Of a DNA stretch of 64,000 nt, positions 51,632-60,798 are shown one piece after another (position 1 is the stretch's first letter; the number at the start of each line of letters is the position of its first letter). The DNA is taken from contig NZ_CP114767.1 of NCBI RefSeq assembly GCF_027359925.1, positions 3,956,501-4,020,500 on the forward strand, read 5' to 3'. The notes under the pieces are model-generated. The model was given only the letters and a program-made list of their open reading frames with translations, was not told the origin of the DNA and did not search any database. The DNA comes from Hymenobacter canadensis. GTDB taxonomy: Bacteria > Bacteroidota > Bacteroidia > Cytophagales > Hymenobacteraceae. Both the position numbers and the translations under genes were made by a program.

Positions 51632-54238
51632 TTACACCACCGCCGGGGCTGTTTCCGGCTGCCGCACGGTGTACACCACCAAGCCCAGCAGCACCACAAT
51701 CAGCAGCACCGACGACACCAGCGACACGGTGTTGCCGATGGCGTATTCCGTGGGCTCAAACTTGAACTCGATGGTGTGGGTGCCGGCCGGCACGGGCATG
51801 GCGCGCAGCACGTAGTTGGCCCGCACGTGCGGTACCAGCTTGCCGTCAAGGTAGGCGTTCCAGCCGTCGGCGTAGTAGATTTCCGAGAACACCGCAAAGG
51901 CATCGGCGGTGGCCGTAGCGCGGTATTTCAGGGCGTCGGGCGAGTAGTCGGTCAGGGTGATGGTGGAGCCGGGCGCGCTGAAGCTGGTTTTGGCGAGCGG
52001 GAATTTGGCCACGTCCACTACTGCGGCGGTAGCCACGCTCAGGTTGCTGAGGGCCGCAATTTCCTGGTCGGGCGTCTGTACTTTCTGGATTTCGTTGACG
52101 AACCACGCGTTGCCCAGCGCGCCGGGGTTGCGCTGCACCTGTTCGGGCTGGCTGGGTTGGCCCTGTTGGCCGGGCTGGCCGGGCAGAATCACGTAGCGCG
52201 TGTTCAGCATGCTCAGCACCTGGGTGTTGTTCTGCGAAATCTGCCGGTCAATCAAATCCTGGTAGCGGCGCAGCTTGGCGCCGTGGTAGCCCCCGATGCT
52301 CTTGTGGAAGTACGAGGTGTTAGCCTCGTTGAACGGGTTGGCCGTGTTCAGCACCCGGTAGCTCTTGTCCTTATCCTGCAGAATCTGTTGGTCGGCGGCC
52401 GTGGGCACAAACTGCTGGGCGATGGTTTCGCGCTGGAAGTTGTTGTCGTTGAGGTAGCGCTTATCCACGCCCCACAAATCCACCAGCGTGAGCAACCCTA
52501 CCAGCGCCGCTGCCATGCCGGCCGACACCTTGCGCTGCAGATAGAACCACAGCGCCCCGAAAGCCAGGGCAATGAAGATGATCGAGCGGAACACGTCGGA
52601 GCGCAGCAAAGAGGCCCGGTCCTGGCGCAGCGCGTCCAGCGGGAAGCCCTGCTGCTGCAGCTGCGCATCAATCGGCGACGAGAAATCGGCACCCAGCCCG
52701 ATCACTAGGGCCAGCAGGCACACGCCCACCGTAATGCCGCCAGCCAGCAGCAGCTTGCGCTTGAGGTCGGCAGTTTCGGGGGCGTCGGTGGTGGTGGCGC
52801 CGGCCAGGGCGGCCAGGCTGGGGTGGGTGCTGGCGCCGGCTACCGGCAGCCCGGCGGCGCGGCTCCGCAGCACGCGGGCCAAAGCCAGCACGGCCAGCAG
52901 CGGCATGGCCAGCTGCGCAATTACCAGGGCCATGCTCACCGAGCGGAACTTGTTGTAGCCCGGGAAGTAGTCGAACATCAGGTAGTTGAATGTCTCGAAG
53001 TTCTTGCCCCAGGCCAGCACGATGGACAGGATAGTGCCCACCAGCAGCCACAGGCGCGTGCGGCGGTCGGCCACGAACAAGCCCAGCACAAACAGGAAGC
53101 ACACGATGGCGCCCACGTACACCGGCCCGCTCGTCACGGGCTGGTCGCCCCAGTAAGTAGGCATGGCCTTGAGGTACTCCGACAGCTGCCCGGTAGGTAC
53201 GCCCAGTCCAGTTAAAGCCTGGCCGGTGGCTGAATCATCAGAAAGCTTGGTCTGGGAGGCGCCGCCGTAGAAGTTGGGTACCAGTAGCGTGATGGTTTCG
53301 CCCACGCCGTAGCTCCACCCGAAGGCGTAGTCCCGGTCGAGGCCGGATCCGCCGACGGCATCGTCGCCGGAAGCGGGAGCCGCGGCGGGCTGGCCGGGCG
53401 CGGTAGGCGGGGGCGTCGTCAGCTCCGACTTGCCGCGGATGCTGTACTTGCCGTATTCGATGGTGGTGTAGAGGCGACCAAAGCTCACGCCCACGGCTAG
53501 CAGCGCCGCCACGCCCAGCAGGGCCGTGCGGCTCAGGAAGTCGGGCAAACGCTTTTCGCGGGCCGCGTACACCAGCTCCACCACCCCAAACACCAGCACC
53601 AGCAGCAGCAGGTAGTAGGTAATCTGCAGGTGGTTGGCGCGGATGTTCATGGCCAGACCCACCGCAAATAGGCCCGTTCCCAGCCACTTATTACGCCGGA
53701 ATGCCACCAGCAGCCCTGCCAGCACCACCGGCGCGTAGGCCAGGGCCAGGCTCTTGGTGTTGTGGCCGGCGGCCAGAATCACGAGGTTGTAGCTGGTGAA
53801 GCCCAGGGCAATGGCGCCCACGCCGCTCACCACCGGCGAGAGGCCCAGCGCCACAAACAGCACGTAGCCGCACACCAGCGCCAGAAACAGGTTGGCCACC
53901 ACCGCCGGCAGCCCCAGCGTGAAAATCTTCTGCAGATAGATGCTCAAATCGCCGGGGAAGCGCGTGCTGATCAGGTAGGTCGGCATTCCCGAGAACATGG
54001 AATTGGTCCAGAGCGCCTCCTTATCAGTGGCCTCGCGGTACATCTGTGCCTCGTGGGCCCCGCCGTTGAACTGCACGATGTCGTGCTGGCTGAGCGTCTT
54101 GCCATCGAACACGATGGGGGAGAAGTATAGCACGGCCAACGCCAGAAACACCAGCACCGCCGCCAAGTGGGGCAGCACCCGCCGCCACAGCGGCACCGCA
54201 ACAGGCGCCACGGCCGGCGCAGAGAAAACAGTCGTCAT
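51632..54238 (-). CDS. YfhO-family multi-spanning membrane protein
   Basis: The 868-residue protein has many hydrophobic segments, dense in the first about 560 residues (LAAVLVFLALAVLYFSPIVF, SGMPTYLISTRFPGDLSIYL, IALGFTSYNLVILAAGHNTKSLALAYAPVVLAGLLVA). A periplasmic domain (FVPTAADQQILQDKDKSYRVLN ... SYFHKSIGGYHGAKLRRYQDL) and a last TM near the end (TVSLVSSVLLIVVLLGLVVYTV) follow. This is the layout of YfhO, a GT-C-like family implicated in lipoteichoic-acid or glycoconjugate decoration in Firmicutes. In Bacteroidota the role is unknown. Confidence 0.9.
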   Translation of the reverse strand: MTTVFSAPAVAPVAVPLWRRVLPHLAAVLVFLALAVLYFSPIVFDGKTLSQHDIVQFNGGAHEAQMYREATDKEALWTNSMFSGMPTYLISTRFPGDLSIYLQKIFTLGLPAVVANLFLALVCGYVLFVALGLSPVVSGVGAIALGFTSYNLVILAAGHNTKSLALAYAPVVLAGLLVAFRRNKWLGTGLFAVGLAMNIRANHLQITYYLLLLVLVFGVVELVYAAREKRLPDFLSRTALLGVAALLAVGVSFGRLYTTIEYGKYSIRGKSELTTPPPTAPGQPAAAPASGDDAVGGSGLDRDYAFGWSYGVGETITLLVPNFYGGASQTKLSDDSATGQALTGLGVPTGQLSEYLKAMPTYWGDQPVTSGPVYVGAIVCFLFVLGLFVADRRTRLWLLVGTILSIVLAWGKNFETFNYLMFDYFPGYNKFRSVSMALVIAQLAMPLLAVLALARVLRSRAAGLPVAGASTHPSLAALAGATTTDAPETADLKRKLLLAGGITVGVCLLALVIGLGADFSSPIDAQLQQQGFPLDALRQDRASLLRSDVFRSIIFIALAFGALWFYLQRKVSAGMAAALVGLLTLVDLWGVDKRYLNDNNFQRETIAQQFVPTAADQQILQDKDKSYRVLNTANPFNEANTSYFHKSIGGYHGAKLRRYQDLIDRQISQNNTQVLSMLNTRYVILPGQPGQQGQPSQPEQVQRNPGALGNAWFVNEIQKVQTPDQEIAALSNLSVATAAVVDVAKFPLAKTSFSAPGSTITLTDYSPDALKYRATATADAFAVFSEIYYADGWNAYLDGKLVPHVRANYVLRAMPVPAGTHTIEFKFEPTEYAIGNTVSLVSSVLLIVVLLGLVVYTVRQPETAPAVV

Positions 54239-54599
54239 TCAGGAGGAAAGTAGGGGCGAAAACTGCCCGAAGGTAACAAGGAAACCCGACGGGAACCTCA
54301 CATTCGCCTCACCCCCTAGCCCCCTCTCCTGCAGAGAGGGGGGACTAGCTGTAGTCGCCTCACCCCCTAGCCCCCTCTCCTGCAGAGAGGGGGGACTAGC
54401 TGTAGTCGCCTCACCCCCTAACCCCCTCTCCTGTAGAGAGGGGAGACTAACCTTAGTTCTAGCGCTACACTGCTCCTTGCCTTTGGGAGAAGGGGACCGG
54501 GAGGATGAGGCACCTAGAGCTAGAAAACTACAGACTAGTTTCCCTCTCCACGGGAGAGGGGCTAGGGGTGAGGCAACTACTGCTATGCCGCATTTCAGA
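54239..54599. repeat. Tandem 51-bp repeat of a CCCCCTAGCCCCCTCTCC palindromic element
   Basis: Two identical 51-base units (54306-54356 and 54357-54407) and a third degenerate copy (54408 to about 54450) each contain CTCTCCTGCAGAGAG, a small palindrome, flanked by CACCCCCTAGCCCC. An inverted relative (about 54543-54574, ending GGGGCTAGGGGTGAGGC) closes the region, so the outer ends can pair. The spacer contains no gene. This class of intergenic element is common in high-GC Bacteroidota. It separates YfhO and RarD on the minus strand. Confidence 0.85.
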
Positions 54600-55496
54600 C
54601 TAGACGCTAACGCTCCGCTTCGCCGGCCAGTTGTACAGCACCACCGACGCCAGAATCACGCCGTAGGCCACGCCCTGCACCGCCGTGGCGGCCTCCCCGA
54701 AATACCAGAACGCCAGCGCGAAGCTCACAATCGGATTCAGATACATCAGGATGCCCACCGTGCCCGAGGGCAGCACGTTCAGGGCGTATAGGTTCAGAAA
54801 CAGCGGCAGCACCGTAAACACCACGCTCAGCAGCGTCGCTACCAGCAGCAGGTGCGTATCGTGCAGGCCGGCCAGGGGCTGGGCGCCCAGCAGCGGGGCC
54901 AGCGGCAGAATCAGGGCGGCGGCCAGGGTAAGCTGCACCGTTAGCAGCACCAGCCGGTCGTAGCCCTGCAGGCGGCGCTGCGTGATGAGGTAGAAGGCGT
55001 AGGTGAAGGCCACCACCAAACTCATGCCCACCGTGCGCAGGTCGCCGGCGCCCAGCAACGCGCAGCTCAGGGCGCTCAGCGCAATGGCCGCCCATTGGTT
55101 GGGCCGCAGCTTTTCGCGCAGCAGCACAAAGCCCAGCAGCGCCGTCAGGATGGGGCAGATCAGGTAGGCAAACGAGCCGGCCTGCACGCTCACCTGGTTC
55201 ACCACATAGATAAAGAGCAGCCAGTTGGAAGTCAGCAGCACGCCGCCCAGCCCCGTGCTGACAGCCACCGCGCGGCGCTCCGCCACCGGGGCCGCCTGCC
55301 ACTGCTGCCACACGGCCCGCACCGCCGCCCGCCGCCCCAGCCCATGAATGAGCAACAGCACCAGCAAGGAAATCAGGATGCGGAAAAACAGGATCTGCCC
55401 GCTGGCGTAGCCGTGCAGCCACCGCAGCGGAATCGGGAAGAAGCCCCAGATAAGAAAGGCGGCCAGAGCGGCCAGATGATGACGGGAAAGTTTCAA
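54600..55496 (-). CDS. rarD: RarD-type EamA-family transporter
   Basis: RarD proteins are ten-helix DMT transporters of unknown substrate. I prefer the TTG start opening LKLSRHHLAALAAFLIWGFFPIPLRWL (298 residues), because RarD proteins begin with this LAALGAYLIWGLFP-like segment. The ATG at 55568 lies upstream of the -7 promoter element and would not be in the transcript. Conserved stretches are ILFFRILISLLVLLLIHG, TSNWLLFIYVVNQVSVQAGSFAYLICPILTALLGFVLLREKL and GILMYLNPIVSFALAFWYFGE. It is read divergently from murF-alr. Confidence 0.85.
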   Translation of the reverse strand: MKLSRHHLAALAAFLIWGFFPIPLRWLHGYASGQILFFRILISLLVLLLIHGLGRRAAVRAVWQQWQAAPVAERRAVAVSTGLGGVLLTSNWLLFIYVVNQVSVQAGSFAYLICPILTALLGFVLLREKLRPNQWAAIALSALSCALLGAGDLRTVGMSLVVAFTYAFYLITQRRLQGYDRLVLLTVQLTLAAALILPLAPLLGAQPLAGLHDTHLLLVATLLSVVFTVLPLFLNLYALNVLPSGTVGILMYLNPIVSFALAFWYFGEAATAVQGVAYGVILASVVLYNWPAKRSVSV

Positions 55497-55523
55497 AGCG
55501 AACCGAAAAAGCAAAACAAGCCG

Positions 55524-55551
55524 CAAAGATACTCCCGAAACCGGCCGGCAA
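55524..55551 (-). promoter_or_regulatory. Promoter of rarD
   Basis: On the minus strand TTG (55551-55549), 17 bases, then TATCTTTG (55531-55524). The -7 element fits TAnnTTTG exactly; the spacer is a little short. It supports the downstream TTG start for rarD. Confidence 0.65.
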
Positions 55552-55651
55552 CACCGTGCCGGCCGCACAGGCAGAACGCCTCGGTCTGGGGCTCACAAGT
55601 CCTGCGCCCCCGCTAACCTGTCACTTCTCTCCTGTTACCTGTTACCTCCTG

Positions 55652-55659
55652 TACCTTTG
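55652..55659 (+). promoter_or_regulatory. -7 element in front of murF-alr
   Basis: TACCTTTG matches TAnnTTTG and ends seven bases before the ATG, so the leader would be almost absent. No clear -33 TTG is seen. The CTGTTACCT word is repeated just upstream. Confidence 0.55.
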
Positions 55660-55666
55660 CCCCATC

Positions 55667-58165
55667 ATGCTCGATTTCTCTGCCGACCTGCCCGTTCTCA
55701 CCAGTGGCACCCTGCTGCTGACCCCGCCCGCCCCCGCGCCCGTCCAGACCCTGCTGCTGGACAGCCGCCGCGTGGGGCAGGCCGGCGGCAGCGTGTTTTT
55801 TGCGCTGCGCGGGCCCCAGCACAACGGCCACCGCTACCTGCCCGAGCTCTACCAGCAGGGCGTGCGCCTGTTTGTGGTCGACAGCGAAGCCGACATTCCG
55901 GGCGGGCTGCTAGCGTATCCGGGCAGCGGCTTCCTGCTGGTGCCGCAGGTGCTGGCCGCGCTGCAGGCCGTGGCCGCCGCCCACCGCCGCCACTTCCGGC
56001 TGCCCGTGCTGGGCATCACCGGCTCCAACGGCAAAACCATCGTGAAGGAGTGGCTCTCGCAGCTGCTGGCCCCCGAGGAGCGCATCTGCAAAAGCCCCCG
56101 TTCCTATAACTCGCAGGTGGGCGTGCCGCTGAGCGTGTGGGAGCTGAATGCCCGCCACACGCTGGGCATCTTCGAGGCCGGTATTTCTGAGCCCGGCGAA
56201 ATGGCCCGGCTGGCGGCCGTCATCCAGCCCACGCTGGGCTTGTTCACCAACCTGGGCACCGCCCACGACGCTGGCTTTGCCTCGCCGCAGCAGAAGGTAG
56301 AGGAGAAGATGCAGCTGTTTCAGGACGTGGATACGCTCTTCTACTGTCTCGACCACCCGCTGATTCACGAAGCCGCCCGGCGCCACCTGCCCGCGCACCG
56401 CACCTTCACCTGGAGCCGCCAGCACCCGCATCTGGCCCACGTGGCCGTGACGGTGGCCGAGGCCAGCGCCGACCGCACCGTGGTGCGCGTGGCCCTGGCC
56501 CGCCCCGTGCCGCAGGAGCACACCTTCACGCTGCCCTTCGCCGACGAGCCCTCCGTCGAAAACGCCCTCCACGCGCTGTCGGTGCTGCTGTGGCAGCAGC
56601 TGCCCGCCGCCGAAATCCAGCACCGTCTGGACCGGCTGCAGCCCGTGGCCATGCGCCTAGAAATGAAGCAGGCCCTCAACGACTGCTACGTCCTCGACGA
56701 CACCTACAACAACGACCTGGCCGGCCTCGCCCTGGCCCTCGATGCCCTCACTCGCCAGCTGCAGCGCGGCCGCCGCACCCTCATCCTCTCCGACGTGCTC
56801 GAATCCGGCCTCGCCGGCCCCGACCTCTACGCCCGCGTGGCCGCTTTGCTGCACACCCACGGCGTGGCCCGCCTCGTCGGCATCGGCCCCGAAATCCGGC
56901 TGCACCAGGCCGCTTTCGACGGGGTAGAAGCGGTGTTTTACGATACCACCGAGGACTTTCTGCGCCACTTCCAGCCCGATACGTTCCGCCGCGAAACCAT
57001 TCTGGTGAAGGGGGCGCGCCGCTTTGGCTTCGAGCGGATTGTGGCAGCGTTTCAGCAGAAAATCCACGGTACGGTGCTGGAAGTAAACCTCGATGCGCTG
57101 GCCCACAACCTCAACTTCTACCGCCGCCGCCTGCAGCCCGGCACCCGCCTCATGGTGATGGTGAAGGCCTTCGCCTACGGCAGCGGCTCGTCGGAAGTCG
57201 CCAACCTGCTGCAGTTCCACCGCGCCGACTATCTGGCCGTGGCCTACACCGACGAGGGCGTGGATTTGCGCCAGCACGGCATCAGCTTGCCCATCATGGT
57301 GATGAATCCCTCGCCGGATGCCTTCCAGAAGCTGCGCCAGTACCAGCTGGAGCCTGAAATCTACTCCTTTGAGCGCCTGCACGACTACCTGCGCGCCGCC
57401 CAGGAGCAGCCGCTGCCGCCCATCCACCTCAAGCTCGATACCGGCATGCGCCGCCTCGGCTTCGCCGAAACTGACCTGCCCGAGCTGACCGCGCTGCTGC
57501 GCGAAAACGCCGCCCACCTGCGCGTGGCCAGTGCCCTCACCCACCTGGCTGGCGCCGACGAAGAGCAGCACAACGACTTCTCGCGGCAGCAGCTGGCCGC
57601 CTTCCACCGCATGACGCCGGTGCTGGAAGACGTGCTTGGCTACCCCATCCTCAAGCACGCCCTCAACTCGGCCGGCATCCTGCGCTTCCCGGCCGCCCAC
57701 GCCGACATGGTGCGGCTCGGTATCGGGCTCTACGGGGTGGAGGCCAGCGGCCAGGAGCCGGATGCGCTGCAGCCCGTGAGCACGCTACGCACCACCGTGT
57801 CGCAGGTGAAAACGCTGCCGCCTGGCGAAACCGTCGGCTACGGCCGCCGCGGCCAGGCCGCCGACTTCGAGCGGCGCATTGCCACGCTGGCCATCGGCTA
57901 CGCCGACGGCTACGACCGGCGCTTCGGCAACGGCGCGGGCGAGGTAGTTATCCGGGGCCAGCGCGCGCCCATCATCGGTAACGTGTGCATGGATATGTGC
58001 ATGGTCGACGTCACGCACATCAGCGCGGCCCAGGCCGGCGACGCAGCCGAAATTTTCGGCCCCAGCCTGCCGCTGCCTGAGCTGGCGGCCCGCATCGGCA
58101 CCATTCCTTATGAGCTGCTGACCAATGTGAGTGAGCGGGTGAAGCGCGTATTCGTGGCCGAATAA
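55667..58165 (+). CDS. murF/alr: Bifunctional MurF ligase-alanine racemase
   Basis: One 832-residue chain joins two steps of peptidoglycan precursor synthesis: D-alanine supply and addition of D-Ala-D-Ala to UDP-MurNAc-tripeptide. The N-terminal about 460 residues are MurF-like: ATP loop GITGSNGKTIVKEWL, KSPRSYNSQVGVPLSVWEL, DDTYNNDLAGL. The C-terminal about 370 residues are alanine racemase: EVNLDALAHNLNFYRRRL, PLP lysine in MVMVKAFAYGSG, HLKLDTGMRRLGF, RLGIGLYG and GNVCMDMCMVDVT. The fusion is known in Bacteroidota. The start at 55667 follows a -7 element; upstream codons have no homology. The MurF half should be checked for full activity, as fused MurF domains vary. Confidence 0.94.
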   Translation: MLDFSADLPVLTSGTLLLTPPAPAPVQTLLLDSRRVGQAGGSVFFALRGPQHNGHRYLPELYQQGVRLFVVDSEADIPGGLLAYPGSGFLLVPQVLAALQAVAAAHRRHFRLPVLGITGSNGKTIVKEWLSQLLAPEERICKSPRSYNSQVGVPLSVWELNARHTLGIFEAGISEPGEMARLAAVIQPTLGLFTNLGTAHDAGFASPQQKVEEKMQLFQDVDTLFYCLDHPLIHEAARRHLPAHRTFTWSRQHPHLAHVAVTVAEASADRTVVRVALARPVPQEHTFTLPFADEPSVENALHALSVLLWQQLPAAEIQHRLDRLQPVAMRLEMKQALNDCYVLDDTYNNDLAGLALALDALTRQLQRGRRTLILSDVLESGLAGPDLYARVAALLHTHGVARLVGIGPEIRLHQAAFDGVEAVFYDTTEDFLRHFQPDTFRRETILVKGARRFGFERIVAAFQQKIHGTVLEVNLDALAHNLNFYRRRLQPGTRLMVMVKAFAYGSGSSEVANLLQFHRADYLAVAYTDEGVDLRQHGISLPIMVMNPSPDAFQKLRQYQLEPEIYSFERLHDYLRAAQEQPLPPIHLKLDTGMRRLGFAETDLPELTALLRENAAHLRVASALTHLAGADEEQHNDFSRQQLAAFHRMTPVLEDVLGYPILKHALNSAGILRFPAAHADMVRLGIGLYGVEASGQEPDALQPVSTLRTTVSQVKTLPPGETVGYGRRGQAADFERRIATLAIGYADGYDRRFGNGAGEVVIRGQRAPIIGNVCMDMCMVDVTHISAAQAGDAAEIFGPSLPLPELAARIGTIPYELLTNVSERVKRVFVAE

Positions 58166-58336
58166 GAGTCTGCCGCCCAGTATAACCTTATCTGGGAAAA
58201 ATTTGGATAATAATAATATAATCAATTGCGCTGCCTGTGTATCTTGCAACCAAATGAAGCAGGCAGTGTCCTATATAGTAGTGGATTAAGTTTCACTGAA
58301 ACCTGATTTTGTGTTCTTATTTTTTGGTTGCTTTCT

Positions 58337-59731
58337 ATGATGATTTCTACTTTTGCGCGTCTGACCCGCCACTGGCTCTGCCTGGTACTGCTTTGGAGTA
58401 TAGCCGGATCTGCGCAGGCAGCCGCGCCAACTTCCCTGGACGGACTCTGGAAAGGTCCCCTCAAGATGCCCGGCGGCGAACTGGAGGTAGTTTTTCGACT
58501 GGTGAGTCTCACCGGCGGCGAGTATTTTGCCACTCTGGATGTGCCGCAGCAGCGCGTGAGCCGTATGGCGGTGCAGGTGCAGGTGCACGGCGACACCGTA
58601 ATTCTGGCCGCTGAAGAAGCCGGCAGCCGCTTCATCGGCCGGCTGGCGGCGGGCGGCAAGCAGGTAACCGGTACCTGGTACCAGCCTGGCCACGAGTCGT
58701 CGCTGACGCTGAGCTTTTCGCCGGCTGCTATCAACACGGCCCCCAAAGCGCGCCTCACCCCGCCCTATCGTGAAGAGGAAGTGTCTTACACCAACGAGCA
58801 GGTGAACCTGAAACTGGGCGGCACGCTTACGGTGCCGGCCGGCGAAGGCCCGTTTCCGGCGGTCGTGCTGGTGTCGGATGCCGGCGCCCACGACCGGGAT
58901 GCCACCACCGGTGAGTACCGCCCGATGGGCATTCTGGCCGATTATCTCACCCGCCGCGGCATTGCCGTGCTCCGCTTCGACGACCGGGGTATGGGCGCTT
59001 CCGCCGGCGATTTTTCCACGACCATTGCCAGCGAGCTGGTGGGCGACGTGCAGGCCGGCCTGAAATTGCTACGCAACACACCCAAGATAGACACCACACA
59101 TATTGGCGTAATTGGGCACGGCGAGGGGGGCAACGTGGCCCTGCTGACGGCCAGCCAGCCCTTGCCGCCGGCTTTCGTCGTGACCCTGGCCGCGTATGGG
59201 CTGCCCGGCAACCAGCTGGTGCTGGAGCAGCAGCGAACGGTACTCCGGGCCATTGGGGTAAAGGAAGTCGACGTGCTGGCCTTTAGCCAGCAGCAGCAGG
59301 CGTTGCAACAAGTGGTGCTGCGCACCCCCGACGTGAAGCTGGCTCAAACCCAATTGGTGAAAATGATGCGCGCCAATGATGCGAACCTGGATACGCTCAC
59401 CGCAAAAAACCGCGCCATCGACCTCACCTCTTTCCGCTACCGCAGCCTGCTCCGCTTCAACCCCGGCATCCTGCTCAACAAAGTGAAGTGCCCGGTGCTG
59501 CTGCTCAACGGCACTGCCGACCTGGAGGTGCAGGCCGACACCAATCTGGACGCGCTGAGCCTGGCCCTTGAGAAGAACATGCGGGTAACCCGCAAAAAGC
59601 TGTTTGGTGTCAACCACCAGTTTCAGGCCGACCCCGCCAACTGGGCCCTGGTGAACGGCCAGCGGCAGGAAACCTTCTCGCCCGTAGCTCTGGAAGCCGT
59701 GCGCAGCTGGATAGTGAGCCACGCGAAGTAG
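58337..59731 (+). CDS. Secreted alpha/beta-hydrolase-fold protein with Gly at the nucleophile position (paralogue 1)
   Basis: The 464-residue precursor has a signal peptide ending AGSAQA. Residues about 33-140 form a lipocalin-like beta domain (SLDGLWKGPLKMPGGELEVVFRLVSL). An alpha/beta-hydrolase domain follows: FPAVVLVSDAGAHDRD, RGIAVLRFDDRGMGAS, then VIGHGEGGNVALL, CPVLLLNGTADLEV and GVNHQF. In the family the nucleophile is G-x-S-x-G; here the middle residue is Gly262 (codon GGC), while the Asp and His of the triad are kept. It is thus probably not an ordinary serine esterase. A close paralogue lies 1 kb downstream. A second ATG one codon on is equally possible as start. Confidence 0.85.
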   Translation: MMISTFARLTRHWLCLVLLWSIAGSAQAAAPTSLDGLWKGPLKMPGGELEVVFRLVSLTGGEYFATLDVPQQRVSRMAVQVQVHGDTVILAAEEAGSRFIGRLAAGGKQVTGTWYQPGHESSLTLSFSPAAINTAPKARLTPPYREEEVSYTNEQVNLKLGGTLTVPAGEGPFPAVVLVSDAGAHDRDATTGEYRPMGILADYLTRRGIAVLRFDDRGMGASAGDFSTTIASELVGDVQAGLKLLRNTPKIDTTHIGVIGHGEGGNVALLTASQPLPPAFVVTLAAYGLPGNQLVLEQQRTVLRAIGVKEVDVLAFSQQQQALQQVVLRTPDVKLAQTQLVKMMRANDANLDTLTAKNRAIDLTSFRYRSLLRFNPGILLNKVKCPVLLLNGTADLEVQADTNLDALSLALEKNMRVTRKKLFGVNHQFQADPANWALVNGQRQETFSPVALEAVRSWIVSHAK

Positions 59732-59803
59732 CCCGAGTAGCCTGGCTTTTCCGGTTCTCTGCTTACTAGAAGACCATATTCGCTTAGCTCGCCCTCTAAA
59801 ACT

Positions 59804-59847
59804 ATTCGTCCCGCTCTGTGCAGTAATCTGCGTGGGGCGGGACGAAT
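59804..59847 (+). terminator. Hairpin after the first alpha/beta-hydrolase gene
   Basis: Eleven-base arms (ATTCGTCCCGC and complement) enclose 22 bases and are followed by GGTTTTGG. It lies about 70 bases past the stop. Confidence 0.6.
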
Positions 59848-59989
59848 GGTTTTGGGGCAGGCTGGCCGACACCATCGTATCCTGGTAGAAGGCGCGGCCT
59901 CATAACCAGCCACTCTCGCAGATGAAGCCAAGTAGCCTCTATTCTCAATAGAACTATTATGTTCTTATATATAAGTATTTATAATATGA

Positions 59990-60217
59990 GTGAAATATTA
60001 TACCGCTTTAGTCAATTCATTCAGAAAAGTTGATATATTTGTTTGTCCAGATTCGGGAAATGCCTTTCAGGTAGATTTACCCTTTGGCCGCATGCTATAT
60101 ACCACTTCGCCACAGTGGCCGATGATAGAGCAAGAGGCGAGAAAAAAACATGGATCTAGCCGGTTTATTTGGCTATCAAATAATAGTCTGATACAGGATG
60201 TTGTTCGTCGCCTATAG
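59990..60217 (+). CDS. Possible small hypothetical protein in an AT-rich patch, perhaps frameshifted
   Basis: From a GTG the frame encodes 75 residues: VKYYTALVNSFRKVDIFVCPDSGNAFQ and so on, ending NNSLIQDVVRRL. It looks protein-like (IFVCPDSGNAFQVDLPFGRM, RFIWLSNNSLIQ). An ATG four bases earlier in another frame gives MSEILYRFSQFIQKS before a stop. Removing one A of the AAAA run at 60025-60028 would join the two, so the gene may be frameshifted. Base composition is far more AT-rich than its neighbours, which suggests recent acquisition. No family recognised. Confidence 0.35.
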   Translation: MKYYTALVNSFRKVDIFVCPDSGNAFQVDLPFGRMLYTTSPQWPMIEQEARKKHGSSRFIWLSNNSLIQDVVRRL

Positions 60218-60340
60218 AAGGCTGTTGAACTGAAATGCCGAAACGCCGCTCCTCGGATTTCTACTTTTGGTACAGGCTGGCGCCCCGGAACGAGGCGTCA
60301 CCTCCTTACCGCTCTGCTCTTACTCCTTTCCCTTATTCTG

Positions 60341-60757
60341 ATGAATAAAATCCCTACGCGCGCTGTACTCTGGCTGATTACTGTTCTGTGTTTGCTTGGG
60401 CTGCCTGCATTTGCCCAGAGCAATAGTGCCACGCTTGTTGGCAGCAGCGACACGGATAAGAACGAAGCATTGGCAGGTACCACCATTGTGGTAGTGCACG
60501 TACCCACGGGGGTGCGGCGCACTGTCGTGTCTGATGGCATAGGAGCCTTCACCTTGGCCGACTTACTGCCTGGTGGCCCCTACACTATTTATATCACCCA
60601 GCTTGGCTACAAGAGCCAGCTGCTCACCAACATGTTTCTGAAAGGTGGGCAAACCACTCAGCTTCCGGTAAGGATGACGGAATCAGCCACGGCGCAGGAA
60701 GAGCGCCGTAGCACAGGCTCCTCCCGGAAGAAGCAGATAGGCTTCATCAAGGGGTAG
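60341..60757 (+). CDS. Small secreted carboxypeptidase-regulatory-domain protein resembling an Oar N-terminus
   Basis: The 138-residue protein has a signal peptide (AVLWLITVLCLLGLPAFAQ) and one domain: ALAGTTIVVVHVPTGVRRTVVSDGIGAFTLADLLPGGPYTIYITQLGYKSQ. A segment similar to the first strand of TonB-dependent Oar receptors (LTNMFLKGGQTTQLPVRM) follows. The plug and barrel of Oar are missing and the frame ends cleanly with a basic tail (RKKQIGFIKG). It is either a truncated receptor or a free domain. It lies between two hydrolase-fold paralogues; its role is unknown. Confidence 0.8.
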   Translation: MNKIPTRAVLWLITVLCLLGLPAFAQSNSATLVGSSDTDKNEALAGTTIVVVHVPTGVRRTVVSDGIGAFTLADLLPGGPYTIYITQLGYKSQLLTNMFLKGGQTTQLPVRMTESATAQEERRSTGSSRKKQIGFIKG

Positions 60758-60798
60758 TGTTGGTTGATAATCAGCTTCGGCTTCTCGTCCTGCTTCCT

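Noticed and set aside
54306..54450. CRISPR array
   Set aside because: The units are directly abutted with no spacers and only two to three copies; no cas gene is nearby.
55497..55568. Upstream start for RarD
   Set aside because: It would place the start before a matching -7 element, and the extra residues (PVSGVSLRLVLLF) have no counterpart in RarD proteins.
60034..60041. TATATTTG as a promoter of the small Oar-like gene
   Set aside because: A TAnnTTTG match is expected by chance in this AT-rich patch and it lies 300 bases from the gene with no -33 element.
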